Both the position numbers and the translations under genes were made by a program. From Verrucomicrobiaceae bacterium (lineage in GTDB: Bacteria; Verrucomicrobiota; Verrucomicrobiia; Verrucomicrobiales; Verrucomicrobiaceae), in contig JAEUHJ010000090.1 in NCBI GenBank assembly GCA_016795375.1, positions 1-57,154 of the forward strand: a DNA stretch of 57,154 nucleotides, in the 5' to 3' direction. The notes beneath the pieces are model-generated. The model searched no databases. It was not told the DNA's origin and was given only the letters and a program-made list of their open reading frames with translations. Positions 27,610-36,872 of the stretch are shown piece by piece (positions within the stretch are counted from its first letter, which is position 1; each line of letters opens with the position of its first letter).

Positions 27610-27680
27610 ACACCGCAACCGACACACGGGACGCGTGTGCTCCAGCCTTCAAAAAAGCCCGCCCGGATGTGACGCTGGAG
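27610..27680 (+). repeat. 71-bp direct repeat, copy 2 (hairpin plus LRR-tail remnant)
   Basis: A CACACGGGACGCGTGTG hairpin leads into a sequence that would encode FKKARPDVTLE, with no stop or upstream gene. It is in the same orientation as copy 1. Together they bracket the ART-like module and about 150 bp of non-coding DNA (27455-27609) that contains two ACAGACTNCGGC repeats and no gene I can support. Confidence 0.7.
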
Positions 27681-27717
27681 CGGGGGGAGGTCGCTGGGCT
27701 TTTCGAGGGCGGCCGCC

Positions 27718-28080
27718 TCACGTCTCAAACTCCGTCTGCCGGTCTGCGGACGAGAAACAGATCACCATCTCCGCGTCCATGCCGTCCAGCGCGCGGGCGT
27801 TGTGCCACTGGCCGGCGGGAATGGAGATCGTGTCGCCGGGATGGAGCAGGAATTTTTCATCTCCCAGGCTGTGTTCGAGCCGGCCTGAGAGAAGGTGGAG
27901 AATTTCATCGCAGTTCGGGTGACGATGGCGCGGGTTGGTTTGATCCGCCGGGATCGTCACGCGGCCGAAGGTCATCGTTGTCGAGTTTTTAAGTTCACGC
28001 GAGGCCAGCCAGGTGAGTTTTCCCCACGGCTGGTCGCTGAGAATGCCTTCGGAAAACGTGCGGGCGGGCGAGTGGCTCAT
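27718..28080 (-). CDS. Cupin-domain protein
   Basis: This 120-residue single-domain cupin has motif 1 at RHRHPNCDEILHLLSG, with metal-ligand histidines and glutamate. Motif 2, LHPGDTISIPAGQWHN, carries the last histidine. Such proteins bind a metal and act as small isomerases, dioxygenases or sugar-binding proteins; the sequence does not tell which. It is divergent from the PelA-like gene, with 159 bp between the starts. Confidence 0.9.
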   Translation of the reverse strand: MSHSPARTFSEGILSDQPWGKLTWLASRELKNSTTMTFGRVTIPADQTNPRHRHPNCDEILHLLSGRLEHSLGDEKFLLHPGDTISIPAGQWHNARALDGMDAEMVICFSSADRQTEFET

Positions 28081-28239
28081 GATGCGCCGATGATCTTCCG
28101 GGGCACGGTTCTGGCGACAGTTTTTTTTGTCCGTGTGAGCCGGGGGTAAGATGTTTGTAAACCACGGCCCGGCATATTGCTTCCCGCATTTGAAACTCTA
28201 TCGTGACAGAGTTCTCAAAACTGAAGACCGCCGCGCCGC

Positions 28240-30897
28240 ATGATCCCTCGTTTTTCTCCCCGCCGCTCCGCCGCCTGCCTGGCAGCCGTTTTTCTGGCGG
28301 TCACGGGATGGGCGGCCGCGGCGGACCTCGGCCCGGCGCGCACGTTGTATGTGGATTTTTCCCTGCGGCCGGATGCCCGGTCGCTGGCTGCTTTTGACCT
28401 CTGCGTGCTGCATCCTCATGCGGAGCTGGACATGGAGCCCGGGCATGCCATCGGCAGCCGTTACCTCGCCAGGCTCGATGTCTCGCAGGTGAAAACCGGC
28501 ACGCGTGAGGCCATGCTCGCCGCCGGTCGCGGCCTCGCCTCCCGGCCCTCCTCGGAGGACAAGCGCGCACGCCTTGTGGATCCTGCCGATGCGCAGTGGA
28601 TTCCGTGGGCGGTCGAGGCGCTGGCCGATCCAGCGGCGGAAAAGGGCTTCGACGGCTTCGTTCTCAGCCTCGGCACGGATGCCGCCTCCCGTGCCGCTCT
28701 GCCCGTCCTCGCCGCCACGCTGCGCCAGCGTTACCCTGACAAGTCCATCCTGCTCGACTTTCACAGCGGCCTCGGCGTCGAGGCTGTTCATGTGGCCGAC
28801 GGTTTCCTCGCGCTCGGGGTTTACACCCGCGAAGGGCGCGATGGCGGCGTGTGCTGGACGCCCATCGCCGACGTGCAGCGTCTCATACGCCGCATGCGCG
28901 CGGTGCAGATGCAGGGCATGCGGGTCTTTGCCGTCGATTATGCCGTGGGAGGGGACCGTGACGCCGCGAAGGCGGCGGCGGAGCGTCTCACCGCCAGCGG
29001 AGCGCTGCCTTTCATCACCACGCCCGCGCTGAGCGGTGTCAATCTAGGTCCGTTGCAGGAAATCTCCCGCCGTGTGCTCGTCCTGCATGGCTGGGATGAG
29101 AAACACACCGGCCAGGCCGCGCCTGCCGCCAGCACCACCGCGACCGCGCGGTTTCTGACGCGAACACTCGAATGGCTCGGTTGCGGGCTCGACTTCCGCA
29201 GCGCCAGCGGCGCCGATTTTCTTCCGCGGCGGCATGATTTCAGCGCCGTCATCCTCGATCCCGGCCTCGTGCTGAACGACGGGCAGCAGCGCGTGCTCGC
29301 CGCCTGGCTGCCGTCGCTCCGCGTGAGAAAAATCCCGCTCCTGCTCACCGGCATGCCATTCACGGATGACAGCGCCCGCCAGCAGGCGCTGCACCATCTC
29401 GGACTCGGTGGCAGTGCCAGGACCGTGCCGCATCTCGTCAAAACGGGCATTGCCAGCATCGACTCGAAGCTCGCCGGCGACAGCAGGCACGTTCAAGGCC
29501 GCGCTTTCGGCTTCCTCGACCTCAGCGCGCCAGCCGGTGCTCAAGTCGCCCTCTCCCTGCGCGGCGAGGACGCGTTTGGCGGTGAGCATCGCTTTGATCA
29601 GACCTTCCTCGCCAGTTGGGGCGGGGCCTGCCTCGACTCCGCCTTTGCCACCAGCGGCCCGCAGATCGATCTGTACGCCTTCCTCGGCGCATGGCTCCAT
29701 GACGACATGGTTCCTGTGCCTGACACGACCACGCGTGACGGACGCCGCGTTTTTTACAGCCACATCGACAGCGCCGGTTTCTCCACACCATCCACGCTTC
29801 CCGGCTTCCCGCTGTGCGCCGAGGTCATGCGTGACCGCATCCTCGACCGCTACCTGCTTCCGGTCACGGTTTCCGTTTGCGAGGCCGATCTGCGCGGCTG
29901 GTTTCCCGGCCAGCAGGCCGGGGACGCGCGGCAGCTCGAGCACGTCGCGAGGAGCATCTTTGAAATGCCACAGGTGCAGGCCGCCTCAAACTCCCTCTCC
30001 CGCCCGGAGACCTGGCGGGCTGGCATCGACATTTCCGCCAAATTCAACGAACGCGCCAGCACCGCCCGTCGTGACATGCAGCGCGAGATCGCCGGCTCCA
30101 TGAGCTACATCCACCGCCGCCTCCTGCCGCAAGGCAAGGAGGTGAGCCTCATGCTCTGGCCCGCCAATGCCGCGCCCTCCCCCGAGGCCATGCGCTTTTG
30201 CGCGTCTCTCGGCATCAACCACCTTTCCGCCGCGTCCACGAATGTGGATCGCGATTCCACATCCACCCGCCTGGAGCCGGTGGCCGTGCGTTGCAGTTTC
30301 AACGACGTGCGCACGGAACAGGACGTCGCCGCGCTCGTGAGAACCTTCGACGGCTGCGCTGGCGAGCCGCTGCACGCCATGACCGCCGCCGACTACGCCG
30401 CCAGCCTGGAGGACGCCCGTCACACCCGTGTGCTGCGTGCTTCTGACAATCACTGGGTCATCCTCAACCGCGGCGCCTGCCGCACGCTGCGACTGCCCGC
30501 CTCCGCAGGCGTGCCTGACATGCTGCGCTGCCTCGGTGTCGCCGGATTCAACGTGCATCAAGGCATGCTCTACATCCACACCATGGGCGGCGCCCGCACC
30601 GAGCTTGTTTTGACCAGGGAAAAACCCGCGCAGCATCTCCACCTCGCCGAAAGCAGCGCCCCGGTCGAGTTCATGGAGCTTTCCTCGCGCCATGCCATCT
30701 TCAAAGTGCGCGATCTGCGTCCGGTCGAGATGATCTTCGGCGGCTTCGAGCCACACGGTCAGTGCGCCTACCGCGAAAACGGCCGCCCCTACACCGCAAC
30801 CGCTGACGAGCACGGCATCGTGCGTCTCGACATCGTCTGCCGCGCCACCGTCTCGCTCCAGTCGCTCGCGCCGGCCACCCGGACCGCGATGCGTTGA
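28240..30897 (+). CDS. PelA-like secreted protein with degenerate deacetylase site
   Basis: This 885-residue protein with a signal peptide (cut near AAAAD) follows the PelA plan. An N-terminal TIM-barrel domain (about 30-290; RLVDPADAQWIPW, KGFDGFVLS) comes first, then a flavodoxin-like middle (about 295-430), then a CE4-like deacetylase domain (from about 500; FYSHIDSAGFSTPS, GSMSYIHRRLLPQGKEV). In PelA the metal site is formed by H-x-DGDGF and HTxSH. Here these read H508-IDSAGF (second Asp now A512) and N584-SLS-R588 (both His lost). The barrel also lacks an obvious catalytic Glu after FLALGV. I infer a non-catalytic carbohydrate-binding protein. It overlaps the TPR gene by 1 nt. Confidence 0.75.
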   Translation: MIPRFSPRRSAACLAAVFLAVTGWAAAADLGPARTLYVDFSLRPDARSLAAFDLCVLHPHAELDMEPGHAIGSRYLARLDVSQVKTGTREAMLAAGRGLASRPSSEDKRARLVDPADAQWIPWAVEALADPAAEKGFDGFVLSLGTDAASRAALPVLAATLRQRYPDKSILLDFHSGLGVEAVHVADGFLALGVYTREGRDGGVCWTPIADVQRLIRRMRAVQMQGMRVFAVDYAVGGDRDAAKAAAERLTASGALPFITTPALSGVNLGPLQEISRRVLVLHGWDEKHTGQAAPAASTTATARFLTRTLEWLGCGLDFRSASGADFLPRRHDFSAVILDPGLVLNDGQQRVLAAWLPSLRVRKIPLLLTGMPFTDDSARQQALHHLGLGGSARTVPHLVKTGIASIDSKLAGDSRHVQGRAFGFLDLSAPAGAQVALSLRGEDAFGGEHRFDQTFLASWGGACLDSAFATSGPQIDLYAFLGAWLHDDMVPVPDTTTRDGRRVFYSHIDSAGFSTPSTLPGFPLCAEVMRDRILDRYLLPVTVSVCEADLRGWFPGQQAGDARQLEHVARSIFEMPQVQAASNSLSRPETWRAGIDISAKFNERASTARRDMQREIAGSMSYIHRRLLPQGKEVSLMLWPANAAPSPEAMRFCASLGINHLSAASTNVDRDSTSTRLEPVAVRCSFNDVRTEQDVAALVRTFDGCAGEPLHAMTAADYAASLEDARHTRVLRASDNHWVILNRGACRTLRLPASAGVPDMLRCLGVAGFNVHQGMLYIHTMGGARTELVLTREKPAQHLHLAESSAPVEFMELSSRHAIFKVRDLRPVEMIFGGFEPHGQCAYRENGRPYTATADEHGIVRLDIVCRATVSLQSLAPATRTAMR

Positions 30898-32606
30898 TGA
30901 ACCCTGCCCTTTTCCGCCTCATGCCCGGCACCATCCGCAAAGTCCTGCTCCTCGCGCTTTCCTACACCGGGCTCGCCGTCGCCTGGGGCTTGCGCCTGCA
31001 TGCCGGGGATGCCCCGGTTTCGCAGGACAATGAGCGGCTCGAAGCCACGCGTGTCGAGGTCGCCACACGCCTCGCCAGCGCGCCGGGGCATCTGCAACGC
31101 GCCGCCCTCTTCCAGCTCGCCATGCTGCCGGAGGCCGAGGTGCGTGCCTTGCGCCAGTGGTTGGAAACCGATCCGGAACAACGCCTGCGTCAGCTCACCG
31201 TTGTGCAGGGGCCGGTGCATGCGCCCTGTCCGCTCAACACCGCCCTCATCTTTGTCGAACTCGGACGTGCGGACGCGCCGCCGCTGGATGACTCCCGCCT
31301 GCTCATTTCAGCAGCGGGAGACCGTCTTGAGGAACCACACAGGCTCGCCGCGCTCGATCTCCTCGCCCGCAAGGCGTCGGAAAACAATGAAAACGTCCTC
31401 GCCCTGGAAATTCACCAGCGCATCTGCGAGTCGCCCGTGGCCACCTGGCAGAACGTGCTGGATCTCGCCGAGTCCGCGCGTCTCGCCCGCCGGCCTGCCG
31501 CCGCGCTCAAGGTCGTCAATGCCTGGCTTGGCGGAAGCAGGCCGCGTCTCACTGCCGCGCAGCACGACGATGCGCTCGATTTGCAGGCTGCCTTGCTGCT
31601 CGAAGGCGCGCGCCACGCCGAGGCCAGCCGCATGGTGCTCGATGACCTGCGCTCCCTGAAGCTCGACGCTCCGCTGCCCTCCCGTCTTTTGCAGCGCGCC
31701 CTGTTTGCCACTCGCGCCGCAGGCGAGTCTGTCGAGCTGCTGCCCTGGATCGAACGTCATTTGCGCGCCTTCCCCGAGCACAAGCTCGCTGTCGAAGAAG
31801 TCGCCGCCGGCAAAACGGTCTCCGCGGATTACCTCCGCTGGCTGCGTGAGTCCGCCACCATCGCCGACCGCCAGAACCACACCAGCATCGCCTGTGACGA
31901 CTTCTTCCGCCTCGCAGCCGCCGGAGAGATCCATGTGCTCGCGCGTCTGCACGCGCTCGCCACCCAGATAGGCCGCGGCAGGGAGCTCGCACAGCTTCTC
32001 ACCACCCTTCAACGCCGGTTTTCTGTCATCGAGATCTCCAGGGCGCTAGCCGACGGCAATGCTCCCGCTCCGGCACGCGCGCTCCTCGCCGCACATCTCC
32101 AAATCTCCCCCGAAAACCGGGCTGGCTGGCGCCTGCTCACCGAAATCGACATCATCCAGCGCGGAAAATCCTCCGCGCCCATGCTGTGGGAGGGATTTCT
32201 CAAACGCTTTCCTGACGATGTCCCCGCGCTGCGCCAGCTCGCCCGGTTGCAGATTCAAAACTCGCAGTTTCCGCAGGCGTTGCGGACTCTCCAGCAAATC
32301 TCCGACGAGCATCTTGACGAGGCCACGCTCCGTCAGACCGCCGCCATCGCCATCCGGCTCGACGACCTCCCTGCCGCTCATCACGCTCACAAGCTGCTCG
32401 TCCGGCAATCCAAGCCGCCCGCCATCAGCGATGTGATCACCCTCGCGGAACTGACGCGTCAAAATCCTGACGCCGCGGCCGGAAGCGTGCTCGCGGAAAC
32501 CATTGTCAGACTTCCTGCGGGAAGCGCTTTTCAAAAAGAACTCCTTTCCAGCGCGACCACCAACGGCGGGGCCGACAGCTTCAGCACAGCGGTGAAGACG
32601 CGATGA
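30897..32606 (+). CDS. TPR-repeat membrane-anchored protein, PelB N-terminus-like
   Basis: This 569-residue protein has an N-terminal TM segment (about 15-35) followed by helical repeats throughout, with TPR-like units (EPHRLAALDLLARKASENNENVLALEIHQRICE, DVPALRQLARLQIQNSQFPQALRTLQQI). It has no C-terminal beta-barrel, unlike full PelB. The ATG at 30897 sits in TGATG, overlapping the PelA-like stop, so translation is coupled. In Pel systems the PelB TPR region binds PelA, and that pairing is likely kept here (inference). Confidence 0.8.
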   Translation: MNPALFRLMPGTIRKVLLLALSYTGLAVAWGLRLHAGDAPVSQDNERLEATRVEVATRLASAPGHLQRAALFQLAMLPEAEVRALRQWLETDPEQRLRQLTVVQGPVHAPCPLNTALIFVELGRADAPPLDDSRLLISAAGDRLEEPHRLAALDLLARKASENNENVLALEIHQRICESPVATWQNVLDLAESARLARRPAAALKVVNAWLGGSRPRLTAAQHDDALDLQAALLLEGARHAEASRMVLDDLRSLKLDAPLPSRLLQRALFATRAAGESVELLPWIERHLRAFPEHKLAVEEVAAGKTVSADYLRWLRESATIADRQNHTSIACDDFFRLAAAGEIHVLARLHALATQIGRGRELAQLLTTLQRRFSVIEISRALADGNAPAPARALLAAHLQISPENRAGWRLLTEIDIIQRGKSSAPMLWEGFLKRFPDDVPALRQLARLQIQNSQFPQALRTLQQISDEHLDEATLRQTAAIAIRLDDLPAAHHAHKLLVRQSKPPAISDVITLAELTRQNPDAAAGSVLAETIVRLPAGSAFQKELLSSATTNGGADSFSTAVKTR

Positions 32607-32676
32607 TGGCGCGGTGTTTCCCATGGTGCGACAAACATTCGCGCCAAACGCCGCCTCAGTGGTCTATGCTCAGGTC

Positions 32677-33117
32677 ATGAACCGTTGGATCGCCCTTCTC
32701 CTCCTCGCTCTCACCTCCTGCGACACGCTGCCACAGGACGAATCCGCCCGCTTTCGTGTTTATGAGCGCCGAATAAACCGGCTCGACTTTCCTGTCACAC
32801 GCGACCGCCTCTACAAAACACTGCGCCCCGCGTCGCCGGCGCGGCCCGCCGACAATTCTGGCTCCGGCCTGCTCACCGCCGGTGAATTTTACCGGCTCGA
32901 TGATGTGTTCATCGTCGAAATGTCTGTCGTTTACAAGGCAGTGACCGGAATCGACGACTATCTCAACCCAGCGGTCTCCATCGGCGGCCAGGTGCGCAGC
33001 ATCCTCGATGCCACACAAAGCCTCGACAACTTCGTCAATCGCGGCACGCCCGATCACCCGGCGGACATCATCCGCAAAGCAAGGATCGTCAGACGGCCGG
33101 CGGGCCGTTACTACTGA
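32677..33117 (+). CDS. Small lipoprotein of unknown function
   Basis: This 146-residue protein has a lipoprotein signal (MNRWIALLLLALTSC, lipobox LTSC). The mature part is polar (SARFRVYERRINRLDFPVTRDRLYKTL..., GEFYRLDDVFIVEMSVVYK). I chose the ATG at 32677 because the lipobox follows it; upstream in-frame sequence looks non-coding. Third in a PelA-like / TPR / lipoprotein order, it occupies the place of PelC, an outer-membrane lipoprotein, but I see no sequence likeness to PelC. Confidence 0.75.
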   Translation: MNRWIALLLLALTSCDTLPQDESARFRVYERRINRLDFPVTRDRLYKTLRPASPARPADNSGSGLLTAGEFYRLDDVFIVEMSVVYKAVTGIDDYLNPAVSIGGQVRSILDATQSLDNFVNRGTPDHPADIIRKARIVRRPAGRYY

Positions 33118-33121
33118 GCGG

Positions 33122-35542
33122 CTACCTCGCCGCCACGCCGGCCTTCCGAATCTTCATCAGGATCGGAAAGCTCGTTTGAAGTCCAGCGCTGTCGTGTTCG
33201 TTGCGGGCGGAGCTGATGGCTCCGTGGCAGAGGCTCTCACATTCCGTCATCCAGTTCGCGGCGCGGAAGACGATGGGGCGCTCGTTTTCACCTGCACGAA
33301 TCTGCACGCCGTTGAGGCCGATATCGTCGATGATGACGCCGTGGGGCAATCCGTGCACGTCGAGGCTGAGGAGGTCTTTGTTGTCCTCACGAACGGCGCG
33401 GAGCCACGCCTTCACGGTCTGGCCGGGAGCGAGCGTGAGTTCCAGAGGCTTCGTTTCAGCGGTAGGATCGCGCATGACGGGCTTGCCACCGGCATCAGGC
33501 TCCAAAACGATGATGAACTTCGGCTTCGCGCCGAGCGTGACTTTGCCGAAGTTTCCCGCGTCGTGCGTGAGGCCTTTCGCGGTGGCGGTGATCTTGAGTT
33601 TGGACCAGTCGGCGTCCTTCGCGGCATCCGGCATGGCATGCAGGGAGCCGCTGATGAGGTCGTGACCGGCCTCGATGATCAGAGGCGAGGTGGCCCAGTA
33701 GCCCGCAGGCAGGCTCTTGATGTCGATTTGAATGGGTTCATCAAAATTGTCCTTCCGATCTGCGCGGAAGGAAAAGCCCACGGAGGCTCCGGGCATCACG
33801 GTGGGGTTCATGCCGGCGAGTTTGACGCTGAAATCGGGTTTCGGCTCGCGGATGGCGAGCGAATACACAAAGCGCTCGCCGCCCCAGCCGCGCGTGTCGG
33901 TGACTCGCACCACGAAACGACCGTCGGCAGGCGCGGTGAAGGTCAGGCGCGAGTCGCGGCCGATTTTGCGGTCGCCGCTGTCGTCGTTTTGATAGTTCAG
34001 CGTGAAAATGGGCAGTCCGTTCGCGGAGATCGTGCTGCCGAGCGGGTGCGGTTCCACGATGTAGCACGGTTCATCGAGCGAGTGCGCGGTGGCGCTCGTA
34101 TCGAAGTAAGCGCGGCGTTTGCCATCGCTCACATAGAAGAAACAGCCGCCGTCCGGCCCGCGTGGCATGCGGATGATCTTCATCACATCGCCATTGAACC
34201 AGCCATACTCGTTCAGCTCCATCTCCTCCCAGTTTTGCAGGCGGATGTCCGGGTTGTTGGCATCCACGCTGCGGAAGTTGTTGTAGCTGTCGCGCACGGC
34301 CTGCATCAGCAAACGGGCGACCGGCTTGCCATCGGGGTGCAGCACTTCGAGCTTCGTATCGGCAGGCGAACCTGCACGAGCGGCAAGCGTCTCGATGATC
34401 CACCTCTGGCCCTTTTTAGCATCGAAGGCGAAGTGATCGGTGTCGTAGAACGAGTTTTCCAACTCGTTCCCCGTCGCGCTGGAGCCTGAACGAGTTGGAA
34501 AACTCGTTCTACGAAGCACAGCGCTCACATTCACTGGCGCACTCACCACCTGCGCCTTCGCGATGTCGTCATTCCCCTCCACCTCGCTCACCTGCGCCAG
34601 CGAACTCACGCGCAACGACGGCATCGTGCGAAAACGCAGCGCCTTGACATCCAGCGGCACATTCGTGATGCCTTCTTTGTCCGCTTTCATCGTCACGGTG
34701 GCCTTGTCGCCAAGATGATGGCCGATGAGCGTGACCTGCGTCTCCTTCCCCGCCTGCGCAGCGAGCGGCGACCAGCCGGTGACATACGGCAAGGCGCCGA
34801 CGGTGAGTCGATACACATGCCCCGCGCTGCCATCCATCGTCGTGTTGCTCACGAGGATGTGGTAATCGCCATCCGCGGGCGCTTTCCACGCGAGAAAAGG
34901 ATCGCTGCCGCTGTCGAGCCCGCGATTCACCGCGAGCACGCTGCGGTTCGCGTCCACAATCTCCAGCGTCGGCGCTTTCGCCACGCTACCGACCTGCGCC
35001 ACAGCGAGATCGAGCACGAGTTCCTCGCCCGCCTTCGCCGTGAAACGATACGCGTCATGCTGCCCCGTCTCCGTGAGCACGCCCCACACGCTCGCGGGCA
35101 GCTTCGCGATCTGCACCGAGCCGCTTTTGAAATCCGCCGCTGTCGTCGTGATCGGCGCGAGATCGTCGGCATACAGCTTCAATTTGGCCGACTCACCATT
35201 CGGCGATTTCACCCAGATGTCATGAATACCGCGACTAAGCCCCGCAGGTGCCTGAAGCCTGAAAACGACCTTCGTGGCCGTGCTCGCCGCCGCATCGATA
35301 ATGGGCTTCAAATCCGCGTGTGAGGTCAAAACCATCGCGTCGGCCAGATCTTTGCCCGCGAGGCTGAAAACCTGCTCCGCACCGAGATGCAGCCCACGCG
35401 GTGAAACGCTCGTGAGCGTGGGCTTGGCAGGTTTCGCGGCCATTTTGGCGACAGCGACGGCTTTTTTGGGTTTGTCGGCCTTTTGAGCCTCGACGGACGA
35501 AATGCCGAGCAGGAGGAGCAGAACGGGAAAGAGAGATTTCAT
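33122..35542 (-). CDS. Secreted protein with pre-peptidase C-terminal (PPC)-like beta domains
   Basis: This 806-residue protein has a signal peptide (MKSLFPVLLLLLGISSVEA). A Lys/Ala-rich spacer leads into an IPT/TIG-like domain (LTSVSPRGLHLGAEQVFSLAGKDL), then several PPC-type beta sandwiches (YRFTAKAGEELVLDLAVAQ, DTDHFAFDAKKGQRWIIET, DSRLTFTAPADGRFVVRVTDTRGWGG). The class is typical of planctomycete/verrucomicrobial loci with c-type cytochrome proteins. It is co-directional with the WD40-cytochrome gene 13 bp upstream. A 72-bp inverted repeat is read through in frame at about residues 343-367, adding RRTSFPTRSGSSATGNELEN ahead of the DTDHF strand. Confidence 0.88.
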   Translation of the reverse strand: MKSLFPVLLLLLGISSVEAQKADKPKKAVAVAKMAAKPAKPTLTSVSPRGLHLGAEQVFSLAGKDLADAMVLTSHADLKPIIDAAASTATKVVFRLQAPAGLSRGIHDIWVKSPNGESAKLKLYADDLAPITTTAADFKSGSVQIAKLPASVWGVLTETGQHDAYRFTAKAGEELVLDLAVAQVGSVAKAPTLEIVDANRSVLAVNRGLDSGSDPFLAWKAPADGDYHILVSNTTMDGSAGHVYRLTVGALPYVTGWSPLAAQAGKETQVTLIGHHLGDKATVTMKADKEGITNVPLDVKALRFRTMPSLRVSSLAQVSEVEGNDDIAKAQVVSAPVNVSAVLRRTSFPTRSGSSATGNELENSFYDTDHFAFDAKKGQRWIIETLAARAGSPADTKLEVLHPDGKPVARLLMQAVRDSYNNFRSVDANNPDIRLQNWEEMELNEYGWFNGDVMKIIRMPRGPDGGCFFYVSDGKRRAYFDTSATAHSLDEPCYIVEPHPLGSTISANGLPIFTLNYQNDDSGDRKIGRDSRLTFTAPADGRFVVRVTDTRGWGGERFVYSLAIREPKPDFSVKLAGMNPTVMPGASVGFSFRADRKDNFDEPIQIDIKSLPAGYWATSPLIIEAGHDLISGSLHAMPDAAKDADWSKLKITATAKGLTHDAGNFGKVTLGAKPKFIIVLEPDAGGKPVMRDPTAETKPLELTLAPGQTVKAWLRAVREDNKDLLSLDVHGLPHGVIIDDIGLNGVQIRAGENERPIVFRAANWMTECESLCHGAISSARNEHDSAGLQTSFPILMKIRKAGVAAR
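34443..34514. repeat. Perfect 27-bp inverted repeat inside the PPC-protein CDS
   Basis: The arms 34443-34469 and 34488-34514 are exact reverse complements, 18 bp apart. Each arm itself contains a hairpin, GAACGAGTT-TTCC-AACTCGTTC on the left and its complement on the right. The whole is a pair of inverted REP-like units that stays in frame. Confidence 0.9.
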
Positions 35543-35555
35543 GGCGGGCAAAGGT

Positions 35556-36872
35556 TCAACGAGCCTCATACACACTCCAGGTGCCATCGACGCGACCCGC
35601 GACGAGCTGTGCTTTGTCGGTGAAGGCGAGGGCGGAGGACCAGTCGGGTTGTTTTTCGAGGAGGAGCTTTTCGGTGAGGTCGGCGGCGCTCCAGATTTTG
35701 AGCGTTTTGTTCGTTGCAGTCGAGGCGAGCAGCTTGCCATCGGCGGACAGCGCGAGATTGAGAAGACCGCCTTCATGCGCGAAGCGGCTGGTGAGGATCT
35801 TGTTTGTGCCTTCCTTCGCTGCGGCGCTGATCGCCCAAACGCGGATGCGGTTGTCACCCCCGGCGGCGAAGAGCGTTTTGCCATCGGCGCTGAAGACGAC
35901 GCTCGTCTGCTCCTTCGTCGGCTGCGAGAGCGTGTCGAGTCGCAGACCATTCGGAATGCTCCACAGCTTCACCGTTCGGTCCGCGCTGGCGCTGGCGAGC
36001 ACTTTGCCATCGGCGCGGAAGCTGAGGCCGTTCACCGCGCCGTTGTGGCCTTTCAGCAGCGCCACTTCTTTGCCTGTCGCCGTGTCCCAAAGGCGGATTT
36101 TGTGATCGTAGGCTCCCGTGGCGATGAATTTGCCATCTGGCGAAACGGCGAGCGCATACGCCGCATCCGTGTGGCCTTCAAAGAAGCGCAGCGGCGTGCC
36201 ATCGGCCGTTTTCCAGCTCCGCACGATGCCCACGATGCCCGCCTCGCCACCGGCGGCATACACCGTCTCGCCATCGGGGGAGAAGGCGACCGCGTTGACC
36301 TTGCCGGTGAAGCCGGTGAGTTTGCGAATGGTGACCTTAGTGACCGGATTGAGTAACTCGGCCTCGCCGTAGCGTGCGATGGCGATGAGTTGAGCCTTCG
36401 GCGAAAACGCCACCGCTTGGATCGAGCGCTTCGGCGGCACGGTGGGCGCGATTTTCGGCGTGATGACCTCTTTCGGCATCGGTTTCGCGTCTGCGACCAG
36501 CGGGCCTTTCGCGCCCGCGTTGATCCACGCCTTGATGAGCGCGATCTCCTCCGCCTTCAGCTTCTCGCGCTTGCCCGGCGGCATGAATTCATTTTTCCCG
36601 CCGCGACCCGAGCGTCCTTCGAGGAACTTCACCAGCAGCGACTCGTCCGCCTTCCCCGCCACAATCGCCACGCCCTCCTCCCCGCCCTTCATGAGCGCCG
36701 CAAACGTGTCCAACGCGAACTCCCCATCCGCATCGTCCGCGCTGTGGCAATCGACGCAGTAAGTGTCCCACAGCGGCGCGATCTGCTTCGTGTAATCGAC
36801 GCTTTGTGCGTGGGTGGTGGCGAGACAAAGCAGTGCTTGAATCAGGATTCGGAGAGCAGATAATGGTTTCAT
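35556..36872 (-). CDS. Secreted c-type cytochrome domain / WD40 repeat protein
   Basis: This 438-residue protein has a signal peptide (cut near THAQS). A planctomycete-type cytochrome domain follows (IAPLWDTYCVDCHSADDADGEF, heme motif C39-x2-C42-H43, then FMPPGKREKLKAEEIALIKAWINAGA). Six or seven WD40 repeats come next (SIQAVAFSPKAQLIAIA, GKVNAVAFSPDGETVYAAG, HTDAAYALAVSPDGKFIATGAYDHKIRLWD). It is likely periplasmic or surface bound, as a propeller scaffold with one covalent heme. It is the first gene of the pair with the PPC protein. Its ATG overlaps the start codon of the divergent antitoxin gene. Confidence 0.92.
   Translation of the reverse strand: MKPLSALRILIQALLCLATTHAQSVDYTKQIAPLWDTYCVDCHSADDADGEFALDTFAALMKGGEEGVAIVAGKADESLLVKFLEGRSGRGGKNEFMPPGKREKLKAEEIALIKAWINAGAKGPLVADAKPMPKEVITPKIAPTVPPKRSIQAVAFSPKAQLIAIARYGEAELLNPVTKVTIRKLTGFTGKVNAVAFSPDGETVYAAGGEAGIVGIVRSWKTADGTPLRFFEGHTDAAYALAVSPDGKFIATGAYDHKIRLWDTATGKEVALLKGHNGAVNGLSFRADGKVLASASADRTVKLWSIPNGLRLDTLSQPTKEQTSVVFSADGKTLFAAGGDNRIRVWAISAAAKEGTNKILTSRFAHEGGLLNLALSADGKLLASTATNKTLKIWSAADLTEKLLLEKQPDWSSALAFTDKAQLVAGRVDGTWSVYEAR

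Noticed and set aside
28194..28213. AACTCT-N8-AGAGTT dyad upstream of the PelA-like gene
   Set aside because: A 6-bp dyad is weak, and there is no second copy or known regulator to support an operator.
28240..33117. A complete pel operon
   Set aside because: Only PelA-like, TPR and lipoprotein genes are present; no DGC-like PelD, GT4 PelF or PelG membrane gene is in the window, and the next gene is on the other strand.
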